Shown here piece by piece: positions 32,032-42,114 of a stretch of DNA of 64,000 nucleotides; within the stretch, counting starts at the first letter, position 1, and every line of letters begins with the position of its first letter. A model generated the notes under the pieces. The model was not told the origin of the DNA, did not search any database, and saw only the letters and a list, made by a program, of their open reading frames with translations. This DNA comes from an uncultured Eubacterium sp. (GTDB taxonomy: Bacteria > Bacillota > Clostridia > Lachnospirales > Lachnospiraceae), in the NCBI GenBank assembly GCA_910586225.1, contig CAJUIL010000021.1, forward strand, positions 1 through 64,000, read 5' to 3'. Made by a program: the position numbers and the translations under genes.

Positions 32032-34356
32032 ATGGCAGATCTTTCGTTTGCAAGTAATGAACCACAGGAAACCGTAGAAGAGCTAGAAGCCAAGATTGGC
32101 GCAAAAAGGAATGGAATCCGTAAAATGCCTGATTTTATCGAACCGGAGGAATTGTATGGGGAGTTAATCAGCTGCATCCGTAAATACCATCCGTCTGCAG
32201 ATATTTCGCAGGTGGAAAAGGCGTACCGGATTGCGGCGGCGGCCCACAAGGATCAGAAACGCAAGTCGGGGGAGGCATATATTATCCATCCGCTGTGCGT
32301 TTCGATGATATTGGCGGAGCTGGAGCTGGATAAAGAGACGATCGTCGCAGGGCTTTTACATGACGTAGTGGAAGATACGATCATGACGGACGAAGAGATC
32401 GCGCGGGAGTTCGGCGCGGAGGTAGCGCTTTTGGTAGACGGTGTGACCAAGCTGGGGCAGCTGTCCTATGATGCGGACAAGGTCGAGGTACAGGCAGAAA
32501 ATTTAAGAAAAATGTTTCTTGCTATGGCGAAGGATATCCGGGTCATTTTGATCAAGCTGGCGGACCGTCTGCACAATATGCGCACGCTCCAATATATGCG
32601 TCCGGAAAAGCAAAAGGAGATCGCACGCGAGACGATGGACATTTATTCGCCGATCGCGCAGCGCCTCGGTATTTCCAAGGTAAAGATTGAGCTGGATGAC
32701 CTGTGTTTGAAATATTTGGAATCAGCGGCTTATTATGACCTGATCAAGCAGGTAGCGCAGCGGAAAACGGCGCAAGACGATTATATCCGCAATCTGACGG
32801 ACGAGGTGCGCGGACATATCGAGCGGGCAGGCATCCAAGCAGAAATTGGCGGCAGGGCAAAGCATTTTTTTAGTATTTATAAAAAAATGGTCAATCAGAA
32901 CAAGACGCTGGACCAGATCTATGATCTGTTTGCCATTCGCATCATCGTAAGGAACGTGATGGAATGCTATGCGGCGCTTGGCGTGATTCACGAAAATTAT
33001 GTGCCGGTGCCGGGTCGGTTTAAGGATTATATTGCAATGCCAAAGCCGAACCGTTACCAGTCGCTGCATACGACGCTGATGGGCTCGGACGGCCAGCCGT
33101 TTGAGATCCAGATACGGACGGTCGAGATGCATCGTGTAGCGGAATATGGTATCGCTGCACACTGGAAATACAAGGAAGCGGCCAACGGCGTCAAATCAAG
33201 CGGCAACCAGGAAGAAGAAAAGCTGAGCTGGCTGCGCCAGATCCTAGAATGGCAGCAGGATATGTCTGACAACCGCGAGTTTATGAGCCTGCTAAAGAGC
33301 GATCTGGATCTATTTTCTGATATGGTATTTTGCTTTACGCCAAACGGCGATGTCAAAAATCTGCCGAACGGGTCTACACCGGTAGATTTTGCATACAGCA
33401 TTCATTCTGCGGTCGGCAATAAAATGATCGGCGCAAAAGTCAATGGCAAGCTTGTCCCGATCGATTATGTGATCCAAAACGGCGACCGTATCGAAATTAT
33501 AACGTCACAAAATTCCAGAGGGCCAAGTCACGACTGGCTGAGTATCGTAAAGAGCACACAAGCAAAGACAAAGATCAACCAATGGTTCCGCAGCGAGCTA
33601 AAGGAAGAAAATATCCAACATGGTAAGGAGCTGATTGCGTCTTACTGTAAGGCAAAGGGTATCGATTTTTCTGTCATTAATAAGACGGCGTATCAGATGA
33701 AGGTTTTACGCAAATACGGCTTTCATGACTGGAATTCGTGTCTGGCTACGGTCGGCCATGGTGGTGTAAAAGAAGCGAGCATTGTCAACAAAATGCACGA
33801 GGAATACCACAAAGACCATCCGATCGAAATAACTGACGAGCAGGTGCTTGCCGAAAGCGGAGAGGGCGGCTCCAGGCAGATGCAGACAAGATCAAAAAGC
33901 GGGATCATTGTCAACGGCTTATGCGATATCGCAGCCCATTTCGCAAAATGCTGCAGCCCAGTGCCAGGCGATGAAATCTGCGGCTATATTACCAGAGGGC
34001 GCGGCGTGACGATCCATCGGACCGATTGTATCAATATGATGAACCTGACCGACGTTGAAAAAACACGTCTCATAGAAGCGGAATGGCAGGAAGGCTGCGG
34101 CAGCGGTGAGCACGGGCTGTATTTGGGCGAGCTGAAAATATACGGCAACAACCGGACAGGGCTGCTTGTAGATGTTACAAGGATCTTTACGGAACGGGAA
34201 ATTGACATTAATACGATCAATTCCAAGATCAGCAAGCAGGGCATTGCGACGATTTCTATCTCTTTCGGTACAAAGGGCAAGGATGAGATGAACCATTTGA
34301 TCACGAAGATCCGCCAAGTAGAGAGCGTGATCGATATTGAGCGTACGTCAGGTTAA
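32032..34356 (+). CDS. relA: Bifunctional (p)ppGpp synthetase/hydrolase (RelA/SpoT homologue)
   Basis: 774 residues from ATG 32032; a GTG at 32023 in frame is possible. The HD hydrolase domain carries HDVVEDT (His near 110). The synthetase domain has RFKDYIAMPKPNRYQSLHTT, followed by TGS (VFCFTPNGDVKNLPNGSTPVDFAYSIHS), a helical/zinc-finger region and a C-terminal ACT domain. Both active sites look intact, so it should make and degrade the stringent-response alarmone. Heads the relA-MBL-hemZ-rarA-aminotransferase run, all on the plus strand with short gaps. Confidence 0.96.
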   Translation: MADLSFASNEPQETVEELEAKIGAKRNGIRKMPDFIEPEELYGELISCIRKYHPSADISQVEKAYRIAAAAHKDQKRKSGEAYIIHPLCVSMILAELELDKETIVAGLLHDVVEDTIMTDEEIAREFGAEVALLVDGVTKLGQLSYDADKVEVQAENLRKMFLAMAKDIRVILIKLADRLHNMRTLQYMRPEKQKEIARETMDIYSPIAQRLGISKVKIELDDLCLKYLESAAYYDLIKQVAQRKTAQDDYIRNLTDEVRGHIERAGIQAEIGGRAKHFFSIYKKMVNQNKTLDQIYDLFAIRIIVRNVMECYAALGVIHENYVPVPGRFKDYIAMPKPNRYQSLHTTLMGSDGQPFEIQIRTVEMHRVAEYGIAAHWKYKEAANGVKSSGNQEEEKLSWLRQILEWQQDMSDNREFMSLLKSDLDLFSDMVFCFTPNGDVKNLPNGSTPVDFAYSIHSAVGNKMIGAKVNGKLVPIDYVIQNGDRIEIITSQNSRGPSHDWLSIVKSTQAKTKINQWFRSELKEENIQHGKELIASYCKAKGIDFSVINKTAYQMKVLRKYGFHDWNSCLATVGHGGVKEASIVNKMHEEYHKDHPIEITDEQVLAESGEGGSRQMQTRSKSGIIVNGLCDIAAHFAKCCSPVPGDEICGYITRGRGVTIHRTDCINMMNLTDVEKTRLIEAEWQEGCGSGEHGLYLGELKIYGNNRTGLLVDVTRIFTEREIDINTINSKISKQGIATISISFGTKGKDEMNHLITKIRQVESVIDIERTSG

Positions 34357-34400
34357 ACAGGCAATCGTGCAACAAACAGGATACAGCAAAGGAGAATGAG

Positions 34401-35036
34401 GTGGAGAATATGATGACAGTCAAGGAATTTCAAGTCGGCATGGTCGGCACGAATTGTTTTTTAGCAGTGAACAGTGAAACGAAGGATGTGTTGATCATCG
34501 ATCCGGGCGACAACGCGCCTGTGCTGAAACAATATATCGAGCAGGAGCAGCTTCATGCGGCGGCAGTCCTTTTGACGCACGGACATTTTGACCATTGTAT
34601 GGCGGCGCAGGAGCTTGCGGATCATTACGGCATTTCTATCTATGCACATGAGGACGAAAAAGAAACGATGGAAAATCCAGCATATAACTGTGGCGGTATG
34701 ATCGGCAAGGAGCTTGTATTCCATGCAGACAAATATTTTCATGGAGAAAAAGACCATATTTCTATTGCCGGATTTGAGATCGATGTGCTGCATACGCCTG
34801 GCCATACGCAGGGCGGTGTATGCTTCTACGTAGAGAGCGAGGGCATTTTATTCAGCGGGGATACACTGTTTTGCGAGTCTGTGGGCCGCACGGATTTTCC
34901 AAAGGGAAGTATGTCAAAGCTTATTCGCAGTATCGAAGAAAAGCTGCTGGTACTGCCAAATGATACAAAGGTGCTTCCGGGCCATGGGGAATGGACGACC
35001 ATCGGCAAGGAACGGCAGTATAATCCGTTTTTATAG
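34401..35036 (+). CDS. MBL-fold metallohydrolase (GloB-like)
   Basis: 211 residues from GTG 34401 after AAGGAG; ATG 34410 or 34413 are alternatives. Metal-binding motifs of the metallo-beta-lactamase fold are complete: THGHFDH, HTPGHTQGG, FSGDTLF and LPGHGEWTT. Short, hydroxyacylglutathione-hydrolase-like form; the substrate in organisms lacking glutathione is unclear. Located between relA and hemZ as in many Lachnospiraceae. Confidence 0.9.
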   Translation: MENMMTVKEFQVGMVGTNCFLAVNSETKDVLIIDPGDNAPVLKQYIEQEQLHAAAVLLTHGHFDHCMAAQELADHYGISIYAHEDEKETMENPAYNCGGMIGKELVFHADKYFHGEKDHISIAGFEIDVLHTPGHTQGGVCFYVESEGILFSGDTLFCESVGRTDFPKGSMSKLIRSIEEKLLVLPNDTKVLPGHGEWTTIGKERQYNPFL

Positions 35037-35053
35037 ACAGGACAGGGAATGGC

Positions 35054-36505
35054 ATGATTTTAGTACAGTTGAATAAAGATGATTATGCATACGATATTCA
35101 TTCTCTGGTGAAGGCTTTTTACCCATCAGAGAATGTTTCTGTATGTACCGTTTTAAAAGACAGCGAGGACCCGGTGCGGCTGCGGATGCAGGTGGATTAC
35201 CTGACAAATGAGATCCGTTTGGCGCTTTGTGAGCCGGAACCGATTACCGATGTGTTTGCCGTAAATGGATCAGACCGCATCGGAACCAAAAATCTATTAA
35301 AGCAGCATATTTATAAGCTGCTGTCAGAGCATACAGGCAAAACGCTTCCGTGGGGGACGCTGACGGGGATCCGCCCGACCAAGATTGCGATGAACCTGCT
35401 GGAAGAAGGAAAAACAGAGGCGGACGTTGCACAGTATATGGAAAAAACGTATGGCACGTCTGCACAGAAGATCGCGCTGAGCTTAGAGATTGCGCAGCGG
35501 GAGCGCAGTCTGCTGCAGCGTTTGGATTATGAAAAGGGTTACAGTCTTTACATTGGCATTCCGTTTTGTCCAAGTACCTGCCTGTACTGCTCGTTTACTT
35601 CTTTTCCGTTATCCCAGTGGGGCAAGCGTGTTGACGAATATCTGGACGCGCTGGAGCAGGAAATTGCGTTTACAGCCGACAGGTTTTCGGACAAGCATCT
35701 GGATTGTATTTATATCGGAGGCGGTACGCCGACCACGCTGTCCCCGCGCCAGATGGACCGGCTGCTGACGATGCTGGAGCGCAGCCTAGATCTTTCGCAG
35801 CTTTTGGAATTTACAGTGGAGGCCGGAAGGCCGGACAGCATCGACCGGGAAAAGCTGGAGGTGCTGTGTGCGCATGGGATCTCCCGCATTTCGATCAATC
35901 CGCAGACAATGAAGCAGGAGACGCTGGATCTGATCGGCAGGCGGCATACCGTCGAACAGACCGTTGACAGCTTTTACCTTGCAAGGAGCATGGGTTTTAC
36001 GAATATCAACATGGACCTGATCATGGGACTTTTTCAGGAAACGCTTGCTGATGTCAGGAATACGCTTGCCAGGGTCAAGGAGCTTGCGCCAGACAGCGTT
36101 ACGGTGCATTCGCTTGCCGTAAAGCGTGCGGCGCGGCTGCAGATGTTTAAGGAGGATTATGCGGGGCTTACGATGGTCAATACGCAGGAACATCTGGACG
36201 CGGCTGAGCAGGCGTGCGCGCAGATGGGAATGGCTCCGTATTATTTGTACCGGCAGAAAAATATGGCCGGGAATTTTGAGAACGTAGGATATGCGAAGGA
36301 GGGGAAGGCGGGCGTTTACAATGTGCTGATGATGGAGGAAAAGCAGTCCATTGTCGCCTGCGGCGCCGGGAGCATTTCGAAGCGGCTGTATCCGGATGGA
36401 AGGATCGTACGCTGCGAGAATGTGAAGGATGTGACGCTTTATCTCGCAAAAATAAATGAAATGATCGAGCGGAAGCGAAAGCTGTTTACGGATTTGGAGG
36501 AATAG
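35054..36505 (+). CDS. hemZ: Radical SAM coproporphyrinogen dehydrogenase HemZ
   Basis: 483 residues. An N-terminal extension (about 1-155) precedes the radical SAM domain with CPSTCLYC (Cys 172, 176, 179), then IGGGTPTTLS and TVEAGRPDSI as in HemN/HemZ. The family is assigned to oxygen-independent coproporphyrinogen oxidation, but true activity of HemZ proteins in heme-less anaerobes is uncertain. ATG with AGGGAATGG upstream, 17 bp after the MBL gene. Confidence 0.9.
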   Translation: MILVQLNKDDYAYDIHSLVKAFYPSENVSVCTVLKDSEDPVRLRMQVDYLTNEIRLALCEPEPITDVFAVNGSDRIGTKNLLKQHIYKLLSEHTGKTLPWGTLTGIRPTKIAMNLLEEGKTEADVAQYMEKTYGTSAQKIALSLEIAQRERSLLQRLDYEKGYSLYIGIPFCPSTCLYCSFTSFPLSQWGKRVDEYLDALEQEIAFTADRFSDKHLDCIYIGGGTPTTLSPRQMDRLLTMLERSLDLSQLLEFTVEAGRPDSIDREKLEVLCAHGISRISINPQTMKQETLDLIGRRHTVEQTVDSFYLARSMGFTNINMDLIMGLFQETLADVRNTLARVKELAPDSVTVHSLAVKRAARLQMFKEDYAGLTMVNTQEHLDAAEQACAQMGMAPYYLYRQKNMAGNFENVGYAKEGKAGVYNVLMMEEKQSIVACGAGSISKRLYPDGRIVRCENVKDVTLYLAKINEMIERKRKLFTDLEE

Positions 36506-36519
36506 TACAGGGAGAAACG

Positions 36520-37860
36520 ATGGATTTATTTGATTATATGAGGGAACAGAATAAACTGAAGGAATCCCCGCTGGCGTCCAGGCTGCGCCCTACGGCGCTG
36601 GATGAGGTCGTTGGGCAGAAGCATATCATCGGCAGGGATAAGCTTTTGTACCGTGCGATACAGGCCGATAAGCTAAGCTCTGTGATATTTTACGGCCCGC
36701 CCGGCACTGGTAAGACGACGCTGGCAAAGGTGATCGCAAATACGACCAGTGCGGAATTTCTGCAGCTGAACGCGACTTCCTCAGGGAAAAAGGAAATGGA
36801 AGAGCTGGTGAACCAGGCCAAAAATAACCAAGGGATGTACGGGAAAAAGACGATACTGTTTATCGATGAGATCCATCGCTTTAATAAAAGCCAGCAGGAT
36901 TATCTGCTGCCGTTTGTTGAGGATGGGACGGTTATCCTGATCGGAGCAACGACGGAAAACCCATATTTTGAAGTAAACGGGGCGCTTTTGTCGCGCTCTG
37001 TGATCTTTGAACTGCATCCGCTGTCAAAGGAGGATGTTAAAACGCTGCTGTACCGGGCCGTTACAGACATGGAAAAAGGCGTCGGCTCTTATAACGCCCT
37101 GCTGGAGGAGGATGCGGCGGAATTTCTGGCTGACGCGGCGAACGGTGACGCCAGAGCAGCGTTAACGGCTGTGGAGCTGGGTGTATTGACAACGCAGCGT
37201 GGTGCGGACGGGAAAATACATCTTACGCTGGACGTGGCGCAGGAGTGTATCCAAAAGCGTGTCGTGCGCTATGATAAATCCGGTGACAATCATTATGACA
37301 CGGTTTCTGCGTTTATTAAAAGTATGCGCGGCTCAGATCCGGATGCGGCCGTATATTATCTGGCCAGGATGCTGTATGCGGGAGAGGATGTCAAATTTAT
37401 CGCCAGAAGGATCATGATCTGTGCCGCTGAGGATGTCGGAAATGCGGATCCGCAGGCACTTGTGGTAGCGGTGTCCGCCTCACTGGCAGCGGAGCGGCTG
37501 GGAATGCCGGAGGCGCAGCTGGTATTGTCGCAGGCTGTAACGTATGTAGCGGCGGCGCCAAAGAGCAACGCAGCCTGTGTAGCGATCGGAAACGCGATGG
37601 AGACGGTACGGACGACAAAAACGCCTCCGGTCCCGCCGCATCTGCAGGATGCGCATTATAAATCCAGCGCGAAGCTGGGACGGGGAACCGGCTATAAATA
37701 CGCGCACGCCTATCCTGACCACTACGCGCAGCAGCAGTATCTTCCAGAAGGACTGGAGGATCAGGTATTTTATGAGCCGACGCAAAACGGATATGAGAAG
37801 CATATCAGCGATTATCTGAAAAGGGTCAATGCGTGGAAGCACGATGGGCTTCATAATTAA
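36520..37860 (+). CDS. rarA: Replication-associated recombination protein RarA
   Basis: 446 residues. Starts with MDLFDYMREQN, then LRPTALDEVVGQKHI, Walker A GPPGTGKTT, Walker B LFIDEIHRFNK, sensor ATTENPYFEVN, and the C-terminal MgsA tetramerisation domain (FIKSMRGSDPDAAVYYLARM). A clamp-loader-like AAA+ ATPase acting at stalled replication forks. 14 bp after hemZ. Confidence 0.95.
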   Translation: MDLFDYMREQNKLKESPLASRLRPTALDEVVGQKHIIGRDKLLYRAIQADKLSSVIFYGPPGTGKTTLAKVIANTTSAEFLQLNATSSGKKEMEELVNQAKNNQGMYGKKTILFIDEIHRFNKSQQDYLLPFVEDGTVILIGATTENPYFEVNGALLSRSVIFELHPLSKEDVKTLLYRAVTDMEKGVGSYNALLEEDAAEFLADAANGDARAALTAVELGVLTTQRGADGKIHLTLDVAQECIQKRVVRYDKSGDNHYDTVSAFIKSMRGSDPDAAVYYLARMLYAGEDVKFIARRIMICAAEDVGNADPQALVVAVSASLAAERLGMPEAQLVLSQAVTYVAAAPKSNAACVAIGNAMETVRTTKTPPVPPHLQDAHYKSSAKLGRGTGYKYAHAYPDHYAQQQYLPEGLEDQVFYEPTQNGYEKHISDYLKRVNAWKHDGLHN

Positions 37861-37889
37861 ACATGAAAATCAACCGCCAGGAGGATGTT

Positions 37890-39179
37890 ATGAAATCATA
37901 TTTACAAATGACACGGGAAGAATTGGCCGAGGAAAAAAAGGAGCTGGAGAAAGAGTTTGCGGATATTAAGGAGCTTTCGCTGGATTTTAATCTGACAAGG
38001 GGAAAGCCGTCTCCAAGGCAGCTGGATCTGTCGATGGGGATGTATGATATCATAAGCTCTGCATCCATCTTGCGCACCGAGGCAGGCACAGACTGCAGAA
38101 ATTATGGCAGCCTGGATGGGATTGACGAGGCAAAGCGTCTGATGGCGGGTTTTATGGACTGCAGCCAGGAGCAGGTAATTGTCCACGGCAACGCCAGCCT
38201 GAGCATTATGTACGATACGATCGCAAGGGCGATGCTGCATGGAGTATTAGGCTCTGCGCCATGGTGCAGGCTGGACAAGGTAAAATTTTTATGTCCGGTT
38301 CCGGGCTATGACAGGCATTTTGCTATCACACAATATTTTGGCATCGAGATGGTTAATATCCCGATGACTGCAAAAGGGCCGGATATGGACCTTGTGGAGC
38401 AGCTTGTGAATGGGGATGATACGGTAAAGGGAATCTGGTGCGTACCGAAGTATTCCAATCCGCAGGGAATTACTTATTCAGATGAAACAGTACGCCGGTT
38501 TGCGGCGCTAAAGCCTGCGGCGGAGGATTTTCGGATCTATTGGGACAATGCATACGCGGTACACGACCTGTATGGGAACGACAGGGATGTGCTGCTGCCG
38601 ATCATGCGGGAGTGTGAAAAGGCAGGCAGCGAGGATATGGTATATGAATTTTGTTCGACGTCTAAGGTGACATTTTCCGGTGCAGGTATTTCTGCGATGG
38701 GAATGTCGGAAAGAAACCGGGAGGATATGCTAAAGCAGATGTCTGTACAGACGATCGGACATGACAAAATCAAACAGTGGACGCATACGAGATATTTAAA
38801 GGATATGGACGGCGTGCGCGCGCATATGGCAAAGCACGCGGAAATCATACGTCCGAAATTTGAGGTGGTGCACAAGATCTTATCCGAAGAGATCAGGCCG
38901 CGGGCGATCGGATCGTGGATCAAACCAAAGGGCGGGTATTTTATCTGCTTTGAAGCGATGGAAGGATGTGCGCGGGCGATCGTAGCAAAGGCGAAGGAAG
39001 CAGGGATAGAGCTGACAGCCGCGGGAGCGCCGTTCCCGTATGGTGTCGATCCGCGGGATGCGACGATACGGCTTGCGCCGACGTTTCCGGATCTGGATGA
39101 AATGGAGCAGGCAGCGCGGGTATTTGCTTGCTGCGTACGCTTGGTGAGTGTGGAAAAATTGTTATCACGTAGTGAATAA
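37890..39179 (+). CDS. Class I aminotransferase (aspartate aminotransferase type Ic-like)
   Basis: 429 residues. ATG 37890 is preferred over ATG 37863 because CAGGAGG lies 5 nt upstream. The PLP-binding Lys is in EFCSTSKVTFSGAGISAMG; YWDNAYAVHDL supplies the Asp/Tyr contacts. Matches the putative Asp aminotransferase family of about 430 residues. Likely interconverts aspartate/2-oxoglutarate or a related pair in the cytoplasm. Confidence 0.88.
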   Translation: MKSYLQMTREELAEEKKELEKEFADIKELSLDFNLTRGKPSPRQLDLSMGMYDIISSASILRTEAGTDCRNYGSLDGIDEAKRLMAGFMDCSQEQVIVHGNASLSIMYDTIARAMLHGVLGSAPWCRLDKVKFLCPVPGYDRHFAITQYFGIEMVNIPMTAKGPDMDLVEQLVNGDDTVKGIWCVPKYSNPQGITYSDETVRRFAALKPAAEDFRIYWDNAYAVHDLYGNDRDVLLPIMRECEKAGSEDMVYEFCSTSKVTFSGAGISAMGMSERNREDMLKQMSVQTIGHDKIKQWTHTRYLKDMDGVRAHMAKHAEIIRPKFEVVHKILSEEIRPRAIGSWIKPKGGYFICFEAMEGCARAIVAKAKEAGIELTAAGAPFPYGVDPRDATIRLAPTFPDLDEMEQAARVFACCVRLVSVEKLLSRSE

Positions 39180-39183
39180 GTGC

Positions 39184-39217
39184 GGAAAAGGAAGGGGCCA
39201 ATACCCCTTCCTTTTCC
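39184..39217. terminator. Bidirectional terminator
   Basis: GGAAAAGGAAGGGG (39184-39197) is an exact complement of CCCCTTCCTTTTCC (39204-39217); shared by the convergent aminotransferase and crotonase genes. Confidence 0.85.
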
Positions 39218-39246
39218 AGTGTAAAATAACAACCTATTACATAAGC

Positions 39247-40041
39247 TTAGAAGTTTGTCAGATCTGCTTTGCGTTTTTCTAAAAATGCAGTCATGCCTTC
39301 CTGTTTGTCATGTGTAGAGCAGGTTACGCCAAAGAGATTCGCTTCCATTTCCACAGCGTTTTTAATATCCATGTCGTAGCCGTTGTTGATAGCTGCTTTT
39401 GCGATCGATACAGCGTAGCTGCCCTTGGATACGATCTTTTCAGCCATTTTTTTAGCAGCAGGCATTAATTCTTCTGTCGGAACGACCTTGTTAACAAGAC
39501 CGATGCGGTATGCTTCTTCTGCGTTGATGTTGTCGCAGGTAAAGATCAGCTCTTTTGCGCGGCCCATACCTACAAGACGTGCAAGACGCTGTGTGCCGCC
39601 AAAGCCTGGGATAATGCCAAGTCCGCATTCCGGCTGTCCGAACAGTGCGTTGTCAGAAGCGATACGGATATCACAAGCCATGCAGATCTCGCAGCCGCCG
39701 CCGAGTGCGAAGCCGTTTACTGCAGCAATCGTTACCTGGCGCATATTCATAAGCTTAAAGAACGGTACGGAAGCCCGCATACCGAATGCACGAGCTTCTG
39801 CAGCGGTAAAGTTAACCATTTCAGCGATATCAGCGCCAGCAACGAAAGATTTGAAGGCGTTGCCTTTTTTGTCAGCTCCTCCGGTCAGGATAACAACCTT
39901 TACATCGTCCCGTGCTTCGATTTCGGTCAGGACAGTGTTTAATTCATCAAGTGTTTCGCTGTTTAACGCGTTTAATGCGGCTGGTCTGGTGATCGTAAGG
40001 ACTGCGACCTGATTTTCAACTTCAAGTGTTAAGTTGTTCAT
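39247..40041 (-). CDS. Enoyl-CoA hydratase/crotonase
   Basis: 264 residues from ATG at 40041 with TTAGGAGGAA upstream. Crotonase fold with the oxyanion-hole region SFVAGADIAEM and FALGGGCEICMACDIRIAS, and the catalytic Glu segments QPECGLGIIPGFGGTQRL. Length and motifs fit a short-chain enoyl-CoA hydratase (3-hydroxybutyryl-CoA dehydratase), as in butyrate formation. The usual thl/hbd/bcd/etf partners are not beside it, so pathway assignment is inference. Confidence 0.87.
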   Translation of the reverse strand: MNNLTLEVENQVAVLTITRPAALNALNSETLDELNTVLTEIEARDDVKVVILTGGADKKGNAFKSFVAGADIAEMVNFTAAEARAFGMRASVPFFKLMNMRQVTIAAVNGFALGGGCEICMACDIRIASDNALFGQPECGLGIIPGFGGTQRLARLVGMGRAKELIFTCDNINAEEAYRIGLVNKVVPTEELMPAAKKMAEKIVSKGSYAVSIAKAAINNGYDMDIKNAVEMEANLFGVTCSTHDKQEGMTAFLEKRKADLTNF

Positions 40042-40207
40042 TTCTGTTTCCTCCTAAGAAATATGTAATTAAGTACCTGATATTTATAATGTATAACTTT
40101 GTTAAACATATGTCAATAAAAATACGGCAACATCCCGGTATTTTTTACGATACGTGCGTATTAATATAGCATGGATCTTAGTTTATAAATACAGAAAGGG
40201 AATCAGT

Positions 40208-42103
40208 ATGAAAAACAATAACCAGGCAAAAGGATGGAAGTCCGCGGCTTTGTTTGGGGTGCTCGTTACGCTGCTGCTGCTCCCGCCGCGTCCGATAGCA
40301 GCTGCACAGGCGGATGTAAATGCGGTTGTAGAAGCGGCTGCGCAGATTTTATACCATAATGAGGGCAGCTACAGCTCGGTCAATCCGAATGACAATGGAG
40401 CGGTTTCGATTGGAAAGCTCCAGTGGCACGGCTGGCGGGCGCTTTCCCTGCTGCAGACGATCGTAAAGGCGGATGAAGCACAGGCGCAAAAGCTATTGGG
40501 AGATGCTTTATATCAGGAGATCGTTTCCACAAAGGATACGACAAAGTGGAGTACGAGAAAATTTTCGACAAAGGAAGCGGCTGCGGTAAAGACGCTGTTA
40601 GCGACAGATGAAAGTAAAGCGGCGCAGGATCTTCTTGCGGTAAAGGATATTACAGAGTATATTGAACAGGGACAGCGGCTTGGCGTTGTGAATGAGCCGG
40701 CGCTTGTGTATTTTGCGGACTTGGCGAACCAGGGCGGCGCGGGTGCGGCAGGGCGTGTTGCGCTTTCTGCATCCAAATATACGGGCAGCTATGCTGCGGT
40801 AACGCTCAACGAGCTGCACCAGGCGGCGGTCTGTGATTCCGTAATGGGAAACAGTGCTTATTTAAAACGGCGCTTTGAGACTTATGAGTATGCCGCAGGG
40901 CTTGGATGGGTTTATTGCAGCCCGTCGGATTCGTATATTCCGTATGATTATGTGTCGGCGAGGGACAGCGGGGCGGCATGGGTGCAGCGTGCGCTGAATA
41001 CGTGTATGAACGCGGGGCTTGCCGTAACGAATACATACGACGATGCGACAAAGATAGCTGTGACGCGTTTTCAATCTGCGAATCAGCTGACTGTGGACGG
41101 TTATGCCGGACGGGATACGATCGTAAAGCTGATGCAGATGGTTTTTAAAGGGACGACGTCCCCAAATCCGGATACGCCTGGGGATAATACGACGCAGAAC
41201 CCGACGACACCTGGCAATCCGGGCGATACTTTGACACCTGGTAATACCGATGATATAACGACACCTGGCAATCCGGGCGGCTCTACGCAGGAGCCGGATA
41301 TTCCGATACAAAAGCCGCTGGAAAAAACAGTGTTAAAGTCGCCGAAGGCAAGCTATGCGGTAAATGATACGAGCAAGGGATTTCAGCTTTCAGTGACCAG
41401 CACGCATACGCAGGAGCCGTTAACTTACCGTTCGTCTGAGAGCGCGGTCCTGACTGTGAATGGGAACGGTGCGGTTAAGCTTGTAGGAGCCGGAAAAGCG
41501 GAGATTATTGTCAGACAAAGGCAGACGGACACGTATGAGGCGGCGCAGCTGAATATTCCGGTCACGGTATATTCGACAGATCCTTCGGATTATCCAAAGC
41601 CGACAGGCGCGCTTTATGCGGAAAAAAATATGAAAAAGCAGCATGTACAGTGGCTGCAGGCAACGCTGATCGCATTGGGCCAGGCGGATATTACAGTAAA
41701 CGGCAGCTGGACAAAATCTATGACAAAGCTCGTAACCGAGTTTCAGAAAAAATGCGGTATTGCAGCGGACGGCATCGTAGGCGACCAGACGCAGGATATG
41801 TTAAAGCAGATGCTGGCGGTACAGGCGAAAAAGCCAGAAACTACGATCAAGTGCAGCGCAAAGGCGAATACGCTCAGCTGGAAGAAATATACAAAAGCAA
41901 ACAGGGTCTATATTTACCGCAAGGAACGGGGCGGTTCGTATAAAAGGATCAAAACGATCACTAATATGAAAAAAACAAGCTATGAGGACCGGACGGCAAA
42001 AAGCGGTGCGACATACTATTATGTATTGAAATATGGTATGCAGCAAAATAAAGTGATCGTTAAAAGCCAGTCCTCTAAAGGAGTTACAGGTATACGAAAG
42101 TAA
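40208..42103 (+). CDS. Secreted multidomain peptidoglycan-binding protein
   Basis: 631 residues from ATG 40208 (AAAGGGAATC upstream). A signal peptide (about 1-33) precedes a helical domain with ILYHNEGSYSSVNPNDNGA and SIGKLQWHGWRALSLL, a lysozyme/chitosanase-like arrangement with possible acid Glu in NEGSY. Next come a PG_binding_1 domain (about 260-315), a Pro/Thr/Gly/Asn linker with PGNPG-type repeats, an Ig-like segment, a second PG_binding_1 domain (about 480-540) and a C-terminal fibronectin-like segment. Probably a cell-wall hydrolase; the catalytic class is not proven by the sequence. Confidence 0.8.
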   Translation: MKNNNQAKGWKSAALFGVLVTLLLLPPRPIAAAQADVNAVVEAAAQILYHNEGSYSSVNPNDNGAVSIGKLQWHGWRALSLLQTIVKADEAQAQKLLGDALYQEIVSTKDTTKWSTRKFSTKEAAAVKTLLATDESKAAQDLLAVKDITEYIEQGQRLGVVNEPALVYFADLANQGGAGAAGRVALSASKYTGSYAAVTLNELHQAAVCDSVMGNSAYLKRRFETYEYAAGLGWVYCSPSDSYIPYDYVSARDSGAAWVQRALNTCMNAGLAVTNTYDDATKIAVTRFQSANQLTVDGYAGRDTIVKLMQMVFKGTTSPNPDTPGDNTTQNPTTPGNPGDTLTPGNTDDITTPGNPGGSTQEPDIPIQKPLEKTVLKSPKASYAVNDTSKGFQLSVTSTHTQEPLTYRSSESAVLTVNGNGAVKLVGAGKAEIIVRQRQTDTYEAAQLNIPVTVYSTDPSDYPKPTGALYAEKNMKKQHVQWLQATLIALGQADITVNGSWTKSMTKLVTEFQKKCGIAADGIVGDQTQDMLKQMLAVQAKKPETTIKCSAKANTLSWKKYTKANRVYIYRKERGGSYKRIKTITNMKKTSYEDRTAKSGATYYYVLKYGMQQNKVIVKSQSSKGVTGIRK

Positions 42104-42114
42104 GGAGCATACGA